The translations under genes were made by a program, and so were the position numbers. Of a stretch of DNA of 6,833 nt, positions 1 through 6,773 are shown one piece after another. Below the pieces are notes generated by a model, which worked only from the letters and a program-made list of their open reading frames with translations, did not search any database and was not told where the DNA came from. How positions within the stretch are numbered: the stretch's first letter is position 1; every line of letters begins with the position of its first letter. This stretch comes from DASUGM01 sp036274055 (GTDB taxonomy: Bacteria > Acidobacteriota > Vicinamibacteria > Vicinamibacterales > SCN-69-37), in assembly GCA_036274055.1 (NCBI GenBank), contig DASUGM010000002.1, positions 1 to 6,833 of the forward strand. Reading direction: 5' to 3'.

Positions 1-20
1 CGTGACAACATAGATGCCGC

Positions 21-938
21 ATGCCGGCGGCCGTCGTCTCCGTTTCGGGTCTGACCAAGCGCTACGGGAAGATGACGGCCGTATCCGAGGTCGGGCTCGA
101 GGTGCTCGATGGCGAGATCTTCGGCCTGATCGGCCCCAACGGCGCCGGCAAGACGACGACGATGGAGTGCATCGAGGGGCTGCGCGTGCCCGACGCCGGC
201 CGGGTGTCGGTCCTCGGTCTCAATCCGGTGCGCGACGTCACCGCGGTGCAGCGCCGCATCGGCATCCAGCTGCAGGAAGCGCAACTGCAGAAGCGCATCA
301 AGGTGCGCGAAGCGCTGGCGCTGTGGTCGTCGGTGTACGGCACGCGCGACGACGGCAAGCGGTTGCTCGAACAGCTCGGTCTCGCCGGCAAGGCCGACGC
401 CTGGTTCATGACGCTGTCCGGCGGTCAGAAGCAGCGGCTGTTCATCGCGCTGGCGCTGATTCACGATCCAGAGCTGGTGTTCCTTGACGAGCTGACCACC
501 GGCCTCGATCCGCAGGCGCGCCGCGCGATCTGGGATCTGGTGCGCGGCATCCGCGATCGCGGCAAGACCGTGCTGCTGACCACCCATCTGATGGAGGAAG
601 CCGAGCGGCTCTGCGATCGCGTCGCCATCATCGACCACGGCCGCATCGTCGACATCGACTCGCCCGCGGGTCTGGTGCGGCGGCATTGTCCGGAGCGCAC
701 GCTGGTGATTGAAACCGCCGGCGCGAATGCGGTTGACGCGCTCGCTCGTGTCGCCGGTGTCGACACCGCGTCACGCGATGGCGCCAACGTCGTCGTGCGC
801 GCGCGCTCGGTGGACGTCATGACCGGCGTGATCCAGTGCCTGGCCGATCAGCGGATCGCGGTGACCGATTTCCGGACGTTCGTGCCGAACCTCGAGGACG
901 TGTTCCTCAAGCTGACCGGCCACTCGGTGCGGCAATGA
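21..938 (+). CDS. ABC-2 type exporter, ATP-binding subunit
   Basis: This is a 305-residue cytoplasmic ATPase that would power export through the membrane subunit encoded next to it. All nucleotide-binding motifs are visible: Walker A GPNGAGKTT at residues 38-46, a Q-loop glutamine around 83-85, the signature LSGGQKQR at 132-139, Walker B LVFLDE at 152-157 with catalytic Glu157, the D-loop GLDP at 161-164 and the switch His189. The usual DEPT reads DELT, a common variant in drug-export (DrrA/CcmA-like) ATPases. Residues ~215-305 form the C-terminal extension typical of this subfamily, ending in the familiar LEDVFLKLTG stretch. The ATG at 21 gives a normal N-terminus; the overlapping ATG at 14 is in another frame. 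No clear Shine-Dalgarno is seen, but only 20 bases precede the start. The stop overlaps the permease start (ATGA), so the two are translationally coupled. The substrate cannot be read from sequence. Confidence 0.96.
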   Translation: MPAAVVSVSGLTKRYGKMTAVSEVGLEVLDGEIFGLIGPNGAGKTTTMECIEGLRVPDAGRVSVLGLNPVRDVTAVQRRIGIQLQEAQLQKRIKVREALALWSSVYGTRDDGKRLLEQLGLAGKADAWFMTLSGGQKQRLFIALALIHDPELVFLDELTTGLDPQARRAIWDLVRGIRDRGKTVLLTTHLMEEAERLCDRVAIIDHGRIVDIDSPAGLVRRHCPERTLVIETAGANAVDALARVAGVDTASRDGANVVVRARSVDVMTGVIQCLADQRIAVTDFRTFVPNLEDVFLKLTGHSVRQ

Positions 939-1696
939 GCGTGATCAACCCGCGCGGCCTGCTGGCGCTGACCTGGCTCGAGATCAAGATTTTCGTCCGC
1001 GAGCCGCTCGGCGTATTCGGTTCGGTGTTCGTGCCCGTCTTCATGTTCGTGATCATCAGCCGCACCTTCGGATCGAGCCTGACCCGCAATCCCACCGGCG
1101 AACGCGGGCTGGTCGGCGCCGATCTGGTGGTCTTCGGCGCGCTGCTGCTCGCGATCAGCGCGGTGCTGTCGCTGGTGACGATCATCGCGATTTATCGCGA
1201 GAGCGGCATTCTCAAACGCCTCCGGGCGACACCGTTGCGGCCGTTGACGATCCTGTCGGCCCACGTGCTCGTCAAGGTACTGTTCACGGTGACGACGCTC
1301 GTGATCTCCCTGTCGCTCGGACGCCGGTACTTCGCCGCCGACATCCCGATCCCGTGGGTGCCGTTCACGATTGCGACGATCATCAGCATGCTCAGCATCC
1401 TCTCGCTCGGCTTCGTGCTGGCGAGCGTGGCGCCGACGGCGCGTTTCGCCCAGCCGATCGGGACGATCATCCTCTATCCGATGATCGGCATCTCCGGGCT
1501 GTTCGTTCCGCTCGCCAAGATGCCGGGGCCGCTGCAGTTCATTGCCCACCTGACCCCGGCCAGCTACGGCGTCTCGCTGATGCGAGGCGCGTGGCGGGGC
1601 GACGCGTGGCTGAGCCACAGCGGCGACCTCCTCGGTCTGGCGGTGTTTGCCGCGATCTTTACGGCGCTTTCGGTGCGCTGGTTCCGCTGGGAGTAG
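935..1696 (+). CDS. ABC-2 type exporter, permease subunit
   Basis: This 253-residue inner-membrane protein is the partner of the preceding ATPase. About six hydrophobic segments are seen, near residues 24-43, 62-86, 105-128, 141-166, 173-195 and 229-247. The cytoplasmic loop YRESGILKRLRATPLRP (87-103) between segments 2 and 3 is the ABC-2 coupling motif. The later block around 181-222 (GLFVPLAKMP, LTPASYGV, MRGAW) is the conserved C-terminal signature of ABC-2 permeases. I chose the ATG at 935 because it forms an ATGA overlap with the ATPase stop and starts the recognisable domain; the longer reading from 836 adds 33 residues that are out-of-frame ATPase sequence. Length is normal for a half-transporter permease. 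The last 38 bp overlap, on the opposite strand, the end of a small membrane-protein ORF. Drug, lipid or antibiotic export are all possible substrates. Confidence 0.94.
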   Translation: MSVINPRGLLALTWLEIKIFVREPLGVFGSVFVPVFMFVIISRTFGSSLTRNPTGERGLVGADLVVFGALLLAISAVLSLVTIIAIYRESGILKRLRATPLRPLTILSAHVLVKVLFTVTTLVISLSLGRRYFAADIPIPWVPFTIATIISMLSILSLGFVLASVAPTARFAQPIGTIILYPMIGISGLFVPLAKMPGPLQFIAHLTPASYGVSLMRGAWRGDAWLSHSGDLLGLAVFAAIFTALSVRWFRWE

Positions 1697-1910
1697 TGTC
1701 GCGTCGCGATCGCCGGAGCGCGCGCACGCCGACGACCGCCAGAATCGCGAGGCTGACGAACAGATACCAGTAGCGGACGATGGAATCGATCGGATCGAAT
1801 GAAAACGACGTCAGCGACTCGGGGCGGCTGGTGTTGAGGAACAGGATGACGTCGGCAATCGCGACGACAATCAGCACGCGGCGCAGGACTTTGTCGATGC
1901 GCGGGCTCAT
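1659..1910 (-). CDS. small two-helix membrane protein, unknown function
   Basis: This is a predicted 83-residue protein with two hydrophobic stretches: residues ~11-26 (VLIVVAIADVILFLN) and ~46-64 (YWYLFVSLAILAVVGVRAL). The second is followed by an Arg-rich tail (RALRRSRRD), which suggests both ends face the cytoplasm by the positive-inside rule. I do not recognise a family. Its 3' end overlaps the 3' end of the ABC permease by 38 bp on the other strand, so the pair is convergent. Its start is 34 bp from the divergent MOSC gene. No strong Shine-Dalgarno lies before the ATG at 1908-1910. It is supported by sensible membrane topology and by lying in a stretch otherwise without a gene. It could still be a chance ORF, but the two clean helices make a real gene more likely. 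Confidence 0.62.
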   Translation of the reverse strand: MSPRIDKVLRRVLIVVAIADVILFLNTSRPESLTSFSFDPIDSIVRYWYLFVSLAILAVVGVRALRRSRRDTTPSGTSAPKAP

Positions 1911-1944
1911 GAATCGTCTGACGTCAAAGTAGCATCAAACGCTC

Positions 1945-2580
1945 ATGCCCGCCCGTATCGTCTCGATTCAGGTCGGTCGGCCCCGCCAGTTCGACGGCGA
2001 ACATCCGTGGACGACGTCGTTTTTTCGTCAGACCGTGGCCGCGCCGGTGCGCCTTGGCCGCGAATCGCTCGAGGGCGACGAAGTCGCCGACCCGCGGGTG
2101 CACGGCGGTCCCGACAAAGCGGTCTGCGTCTACAGCGCCGACAACTTCCCCGGCTGGCGGCGGGTGCTCGCGCGCGACGATGTCGGCGCCGGCGCGTTTG
2201 GCGAGAACTTCACCATCACCGGCCTCACCGAGCTCGACGTCGCGATTGGCGATCAGTTTCAGATCGGCGATGCGGTCGTCGAGGTCTCGCAACCGCGCGG
2301 CCCGTGCTGGAAACTGGGCCGGCGGTGGGAGCGTCCCGACCTCCCGAAGCTGGTCGTCGCCTCGGGACGATCGGGCTGGTATTTCCGGGTGCGGCGCCAG
2401 GGCGTCGTTGCCGCGAACGCCGCGATCACGCTCGTCGAACGCGCGCATCCGGCGTGGACGATTGCGCGCGTCAACGACGTGACCTACCGCAGCCAGGACG
2501 AGGGCGCGCTGCGGGAGCTTGCGGCGCTGCCCTCGCTGGCGCCGCAATGGCAGCGAACGGTCCTCGCGCGCCTCCGGTAG
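1945..2580 (+). CDS. MOSC-domain protein, YiiM-like
   Basis: This 211-residue protein matches the YiiM type of MOSC (molybdenum cofactor sulfurase C-terminal) proteins across its length. YiiM of E. coli is a molybdenum-cofactor enzyme that reduces N-hydroxylated compounds such as 6-N-hydroxylaminopurine. Visible landmarks are GDEVADPRVHGGPDKAVCVY around residues 44-63, GAFGENFTITGLTE around 83-96, and VSQPRGPCWKL around 114-124. Cys121 in the last motif is the conserved cysteine expected to bind the cofactor. The C-terminal ~40 residues fit the small helical (3-alpha) domain seen in YiiM, here shortened, since E. coli YiiM is about 224 residues. The ATG at 1945 starts the domain directly (MPARIVSIQVGRP). 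No good Shine-Dalgarno is seen. The stop codon lies in the outer end of a long inverted repeat that fills the gap to the next gene. Confidence 0.92.
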   Translation: MPARIVSIQVGRPRQFDGEHPWTTSFFRQTVAAPVRLGRESLEGDEVADPRVHGGPDKAVCVYSADNFPGWRRVLARDDVGAGAFGENFTITGLTELDVAIGDQFQIGDAVVEVSQPRGPCWKLGRRWERPDLPKLVVASGRSGWYFRVRRQGVVAANAAITLVERAHPAWTIARVNDVTYRSQDEGALRELAALPSLAPQWQRTVLARLR

Positions 2581-2726
2581 GTTCTGCCGTTCGGGAGTTC
2601 GGGCGTTCGGCAGTTCTGTTCTTTCGTTCCTCGTGCGCAGTTCATCCCCCGAAGCACTGAGCACGGCAGAACGGAAGAACGGAACGTCCGAACGCCCGAA
2701 CGCCCCCGAACGAAAGAACCTACCGG
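2574..2726. repeat. long imperfect inverted repeat built of GTTCNNNN octamers
   Basis: The whole gap between two convergent genes is one palindrome about 150 bp long. The left arm carries octamers at 2581 (GTTCTGCC), 2589 (GTTCGGGA), 2597 (GTTCGGGC) and 2605 (GTTCGGCA), followed by GTTC variants at 2613, 2618 and 2626. The right arm carries the reverse-complement words (GGCAGAAC at 2665, GGAAGAAC at 2673, GCCCGAAC at 2694, GAAAGAAC at 2712). Aligned by eye, about 48 of the outer 56 positions pair, with a 2-base indel. The outermost 12 bases (CCGGTAGGTTCT on each strand) pair perfectly and include the stop codons of both flanking genes. The apex is near 2644-2650. It could act as a bidirectional terminator or 3'-end RNA hairpin; there is no U-tract, so classical intrinsic termination is not evident. 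Confidence 0.85.
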
Positions 2727-3262
2727 GCAAGCGCCCGTTTGATCTGATCGAGATGATGGTAGGAGTGCCGGACCGCGTGATCCTCGAGCACGAACTGGCA
2801 CGTGAGTGGCGCGTTGCCGTTGAGCGAGACGGTCTCGGCGCGATCCAGTTGGTCGTCGCTCAGCGCGCGGATCGCGGCCGCGGCCATACGGCTGTTCTTC
2901 TCGACGAGCGCAATCGCGTCGGCCTTGCTGACGTTGGCGAACTCGCTGGCGTGCGCGGCGTTGATCTCATGCACGTTGTCCATGGTGACGCCGACCAGCG
3001 GCTGGCCCGAGGCCACGGTCTGGGCGACCTGGATTTCCAGCGGATACATGTTGCCGACGTGGTGAATCACGACACCAATGGTGCGACCGTCCCGCGGCAG
3101 CGGCATCCGCCACTGCGCGTCGCTGAGACCGCGGGCGATGGCCACGAGCGCCCTGGCGCCCTGTTCGAGACGAACCGCGAGCAGTTCCGCGCGCCGGCTG
3201 AAGAGTCCCTCGGGCCAACGCGCTGGCGTGACACCCGGATCGTTCGACACAATACTCGACAT
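2720..3262 (-). CDS. DinB/DUF664-like four-helix-bundle protein
   Basis: This is a 180-residue protein of the DinB/YfiT-like putative metalloenzyme superfamily, whose members are four-helix bundles with a three-histidine metal site; many are thiol-dependent transferases or of unknown activity. Candidate ligands are His67 or His68 (GVVIHHVGNMYPLE) and the C-terminal cluster H162-x3-H166-x2-HH (169-170) followed by LDQIKR, the pattern expected on the last helix. The sequence is helical throughout, with no signal peptide. The ATG at 3260-3262 is preceded by GAAAGGA at a good distance (GAAAGGACAGTGT before ATG), which fixes the start. The same frame stays open up to 3808, but that extension is antisense to the regulator gene and looks like a shadow. 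The gene is divergent from an AraC-type regulator and convergent with the MOSC gene, and its stop codon is inside the octamer inverted repeat. Confidence 0.85.
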   Translation of the reverse strand: MSSIVSNDPGVTPARWPEGLFSRRAELLAVRLEQGARALVAIARGLSDAQWRMPLPRDGRTIGVVIHHVGNMYPLEIQVAQTVASGQPLVGVTMDNVHEINAAHASEFANVSKADAIALVEKNSRMAAAAIRALSDDQLDRAETVSLNGNAPLTCQFVLEDHAVRHSYHHLDQIKRALAR

Positions 3263-3467
3263 ACACTGTCCTTTCGACGGCGCCGCGGCGTCAGTGCCCG
3301 GCGCGAAATCCACGATAAACAGAGGCCCGGCAGCGTCCCATGCGCGATCGTCCGATTGAGTTCGCCACGCGTCCGCCAGTGATGCGCGCCTGCCCCAGCG
3401 TCCACCCCGGATGCTCGCGCGTCCGCCGTGAAAATGCCGCCGGGTGGCTTTTCGCATTTTTTGCCAC
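3263..3467. promoter_or_regulatory. divergent promoter region between DinB-like and AraC genes
   Basis: This 205-bp gap separates two divergent starts and must hold the promoters for both genes if each is its own unit. The minus-strand gene has a good Shine-Dalgarno (GAAAGGA, about 3269-3275 on the minus strand). On the plus strand, the stretch just before the AraC start is locally AT-rich (TTTTCGCATTTTTTG near 3450-3464), and no Shine-Dalgarno is clear. I could not find convincing -35/-10 pairs or a clear operator. Unlike three of the other gaps it has no tandem-word palindrome. Confidence 0.45.
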
Positions 3468-4481
3468 ATGGCAACGTTGAAGTCGGTCGCCAGGATCGAT
3501 GTTCTCTCGGACGTGCTGCGCGCGGTGCGGCTGACCGGCGCGGCGTATTTCGACTTCGCGCTCAGCTCGCCGTGGGTGCTCGAGGCGCCGCCGTCGCGGG
3601 AAATCGCGTCGCGGGTGATGCCCGGCGCGCAGCGCGTCATCGAATACCACCTGGTCGCGCGCGGCAGCGCGTGGGGACATGCGGTCGGACAGGAGCCGAA
3701 GCGGCTGCGCGAGGGCGACGTGCTGGCTTTTCCGCAAGGCGACGGCCATGTGCTCTCGAGCGCGCCGGGCATGCGCGCTTCGTCGCCGACGAGCCTGACG
3801 CTGTTCAACCGGCGATCGACGCTGCCGATGGTCTACGAATTCGGCGGCGGCGGCGCCGAACGCACCGAGATCATCTGCTGCTTTCTCGGCTGCGACGAGC
3901 GGCCGTACAACCCGTTGCTCGCGGCGCTGCCGCACACCATTCACGTCTCGTCCTCCGGCGCCGAGACCACGGCGGGCCTGTTGCGCACGTTGGTCACGCT
4001 GGCGCTGCGCGAGACCGCGGCGATGCGCGCCGGGGGCGAGAACGTGCTCGCGCGCGTGTCGGAACTGCTGTTCGTCGAGACGATTCGCTGGCACCTGGAG
4101 GCGCTGCCGCCGGCCGAGACCGGTTGGCTCGCCGGGGTGCGCGATCCCGACATCGGCCGCGCGATCGCGGCGCTGCACGCCGAGCCCGCCCATCCGTGGA
4201 CGGTCGAAGCGCTCGCCCGCCACGTCGGCCTCTCGCGATCGATCCTCGCCGAACGCTTCACCGCGCTCGTCAGCCAGCCGCCGATGCAGTACCTCGCCCT
4301 GTGGCGGATGCAGCTGGCTTCGCGGCGGCTGATCGACGGCGACCCGGTGGCCGACGTCGCCGCCGCGGTCGGCTACGAGTCAGAGGCCGCGTTCAGCCGC
4401 GCGTTCAAGAAACTGGTCGGGACACCGCCGGGGACCTGGAAGAAAAGCGCGGGCCTTCAAGGCGCTCGGAAGGATCTCTGA
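3468..4481 (+). CDS. AraC-family regulator with N-terminal cupin domain
   Basis: This 337-residue DNA-binding transcription factor is of the cupin-AraC type. The N-terminal region (residues ~10-160) opens with IDVLSDVLRAVRLTGAAYFDF and contains YHLVARGSAWGH (60-71) and REGDVLAFPQGDGHVL (81-96), the strand pattern of the AraC-associated cupin that often senses small molecules. LLAALPHTIHV (150-160) ends this domain. The C-terminal ~100 residues hold two helix-turn-helix units: WTVEALARHVGLSRSILAERF at about 244-264, and VADVAAAVGYESEAAFSRAFK at about 294-314, joined by the YLALWRMQLASRRLI helix. I start at the ATG at 3468; a GTG at 3444 would add eight residues and cannot be excluded, as neither has a clear Shine-Dalgarno. 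It is divergent from the DinB-like gene, so it may control that gene or itself. Its TGA stop falls in the first unit of a tandem-word palindrome. Confidence 0.95.
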   Translation: MATLKSVARIDVLSDVLRAVRLTGAAYFDFALSSPWVLEAPPSREIASRVMPGAQRVIEYHLVARGSAWGHAVGQEPKRLREGDVLAFPQGDGHVLSSAPGMRASSPTSLTLFNRRSTLPMVYEFGGGGAERTEIICCFLGCDERPYNPLLAALPHTIHVSSSGAETTAGLLRTLVTLALRETAAMRAGGENVLARVSELLFVETIRWHLEALPPAETGWLAGVRDPDIGRAIAALHAEPAHPWTVEALARHVGLSRSILAERFTALVSQPPMQYLALWRMQLASRRLIDGDPVADVAAAVGYESEAAFSRAFKKLVGTPPGTWKKSAGLQGARKDL

Positions 4482-4560
4482 AGGAGGTGTAGGAGCTTGA
4501 AGGAGCTACCGTTTTCGAAAACCTACGCTCCTTCAGGCTCCTACAGAATCCTCAATGCTC
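4479..4560. repeat. tandem decamer palindrome between convergent genes
   Basis: The left side is a tandem of TGAAGGAGG, TGTAGGAGCT and TGAAGGAGCT, the first of which contains the AraC-gene stop codon (4479-4481). GTAGGAGCTTGAAGGAGC at 4489-4506 pairs with 4527-4544 at 17 of 18 positions; the exception would be a G-U wobble in one of the two transcripts. Inside, after a 4x4 mismatch, lies the perfect 12-bp palindrome GTTTTCGAAAAC (4511-4522), on the same centre (4516.5). Degenerate copies of the word continue on the right to about 4560 (ATCCTCA, GCTCCTCC). Position between two convergent genes suggests a bidirectional 3'-end hairpin. No T-run follows the stem, so simple intrinsic termination is unproven. 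Confidence 0.85.
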
Positions 4561-4578
4561 CTCCCGAGGGCTTTGGTC

Positions 4579-5448
4579 TCACGGCGCCGCGACGAGATCG
4601 TACGGCAGCTCGAGGCGCTGGTCGTACTCGAGGATCTCGTGAATGTCGTAGGGATGCGTGTCGCTGCCGGTGAGCCAGTGGCTCAGCACCTGGAACACGT
4701 GCCCGAGACCGTTGGCGTCGTCGATGTCAGCGTCGACTTTGAAGTTGATCGGGGCCGCCGCTGAAGCGAAGAACGTCAGCTGCAGATTGCCGGCGCGGTC
4801 GCGCGACTTGAACGACCCCGCACGCAGGTAGGCGGGCGGCGGCGTGTGCTGATTGTCGGGCGCGGAGTTGAACAGATTGATCTGCTCGGCCGCCTTCACG
4901 GCGTCGCGGAAATCGATTTCGACGTTGGCGAAGATCCGATCAGGACGGATGCGGTAGAGATCGGTGACGTAGTCCCAGGCGGTCTGCTGGTCCGGCAGGC
5001 CCGTCATCGCCATCTTCGTATAAAGGTTCAGCAGCCCCGCCGTCTCCTCATCGCCGAGCGCGTCATAGAGCGTCTCGCCCTTCATGCTCGGCGGCTCGCC
5101 CTCGAGACGGCTGGCTTCCAGCACATCGCGCAACGGCTTCGGCAGTTGGCCGTACGGCCTGAACTTCGGCTCGGCAAAGTCCGGGTGTAGCGGCGCGGCG
5201 ACGGTGAGATCAAAGTCGGCGTTCATGATCGGCGTCGGCGCGCCAACCGGCCGGTGTTTCTGCGGATAGACCTGCACCATGAACGGCTGCGTCCGCGGCA
5301 GATTCTGGACGATGAACGGCATGCCGCCAGGGACACTGGTCGCACGAACCACTGTCGACAAATCGCGGATGCCGGTGATCAGCAGGTCATACGGCACGCC
5401 GATCGGCTGGCGCGCGGCGTTGAGCACGGTGAGAGTCAAGTCGGCCAT
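4579..5448 (-). CDS. hypothetical protein, 289 residues, unknown family
   Basis: I do not recognise this protein. Three parts can be seen. Residues ~1-85 are rich in predicted beta strands (LTLTVLNAARQPIGVPYDLLIT, PFIVQNLP, PFMVQVYP), like a small Ig-like or carboxypeptidase-regulatory-like domain. Residues ~100-195 are mainly helical (LPKPLRDVLEASR, EETAGLLNLYTKMAMTG, AVKAAEQINLF). Residues ~205-289 form a compact C-terminal part with AGNLQLTFFAS, INFKVDADIDDANGLGHVFQVL and THPYDIHEILEYDQ. There is no signal peptide or membrane segment, so it is probably cytoplasmic. The ATG at 5446-5448 has AGGAG close upstream (CTAGGAGCGTT before ATG), which decides the start against a 31-residue longer reading that runs into repeat DNA. 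It is convergent with the AraC gene and divergent from the enolase-superfamily gene. The Asp/His-rich tail might bind metal or bind a substrate, but that is speculation. Confidence 0.82.
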   Translation of the reverse strand: MADLTLTVLNAARQPIGVPYDLLITGIRDLSTVVRATSVPGGMPFIVQNLPRTQPFMVQVYPQKHRPVGAPTPIMNADFDLTVAAPLHPDFAEPKFRPYGQLPKPLRDVLEASRLEGEPPSMKGETLYDALGDEETAGLLNLYTKMAMTGLPDQQTAWDYVTDLYRIRPDRIFANVEIDFRDAVKAAEQINLFNSAPDNQHTPPPAYLRAGSFKSRDRAGNLQLTFFASAAAPINFKVDADIDDANGLGHVFQVLSHWLTGSDTHPYDIHEILEYDQRLELPYDLVAAP

Positions 5449-5458
5449 AACGCTCCTA

Positions 5459-5642
5459 GGCTTAGTGCTCAGTGCTGAATGCTGGGTGGCTTGGTGCTGG
5501 TGCCTGCTGCTCCGTGCGACCATCGTCTGGCCGCGTACCATGATCGAGATATCTCGATCATCCTACGCGCCGTGCGCTGACCGCTCCAAGCAGCAAGCAC
5601 CAGCACCGAGCACCGAGCACCCAGCATCAGCACCGAGCATAG
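5459..5642. repeat. 180-bp nested palindrome with heptamer arms
   Basis: The left arm is a run of heptamers: AGTGCTC at 5464, AGTGCTG at 5471, AATGCTG at 5478, GGTGCTG at 5493, then GTGC and GCTGCT variants to about 5515. The right arm (about 5587-5642) holds the reverse-complement words (CAGCAAG, CACCAG, repeated CACCGAG, CACCCAG, CATCAG, CACCGAG). The arms pair well with one 6-8 base indel. Their common centre is about 5550-5551, exactly that of a strong inner palindrome. The region between the arms and the core pairs more weakly. The element fills most of the gap between two divergent genes, so it lies in the 5' regions of both. Confidence 0.82.
5532..5569. promoter_or_regulatory. perfect 22-bp palindrome in extended 38-bp dyad; operator or hairpin core
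   Basis: ATGATCGAGAT at 5540-5550 is followed directly by its exact reverse complement at 5551-5561. After a 2x2 mismatch (CC/CC), CGCGTA at 5532-5537 pairs with TACGCG at 5564-5569. A perfect 22-bp dyad without spacer, between two divergent genes, is what a dimeric repressor operator would look like. The same dyad is also the exact centre of the larger heptamer palindrome, so it may instead be only the tip of that hairpin. The sequence does not decide between the two. Confidence 0.6.
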
Positions 5643-5666
5643 CGAAACTGCCATACAGTGTCTGCG

Positions 5667-6769
<1,103 letters not shown>

Positions 6770-6773
<4 letters not shown>

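Noticed and set aside
14..487. 157-codon plus-strand ORF at the left edge
   Set aside because: It is a +1 frame reading of the ABC ATPase gene with an Arg-rich, low-complexity translation; the overlapping frame has all ATPase motifs.
848..1618. 256-codon minus-strand ORF opposite the ABC permease
   Set aside because: The translation is Arg/His/Asp/Gln-rich without motifs, the usual antisense shadow of a GC-rich membrane gene.
3263..3808. N-terminal extension of the DinB-like ORF up to 3808
   Set aside because: The extension is antisense to the AraC-gene cupin domain and adds no recognisable domain; a strong Shine-Dalgarno precedes the ATG at 3262.
3291..4223. 310-codon minus-strand ORF opposite the AraC regulator
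   Set aside because: Arg-rich shadow; the plus strand has a full-length regulator with clear motifs.
4489..4544. Classical rho-independent terminator
   Set aside because: The stem is strong, but no T-run follows on either strand, so I list it as a palindromic repeat with possible 3'-end function.
5449..5541. 31-residue N-terminal extension of the hypothetical protein
   Set aside because: It would be coded by the heptamer repeat arm, and the ATG at 5448 has its own good Shine-Dalgarno.
4479..5642. Insertion sequence or composite element bounded by inverted repeats
   Set aside because: The palindromes at 4479-4560 and 5459-5642 have different sequences, each is self-complementary, and no transposase or target-site duplication is seen.
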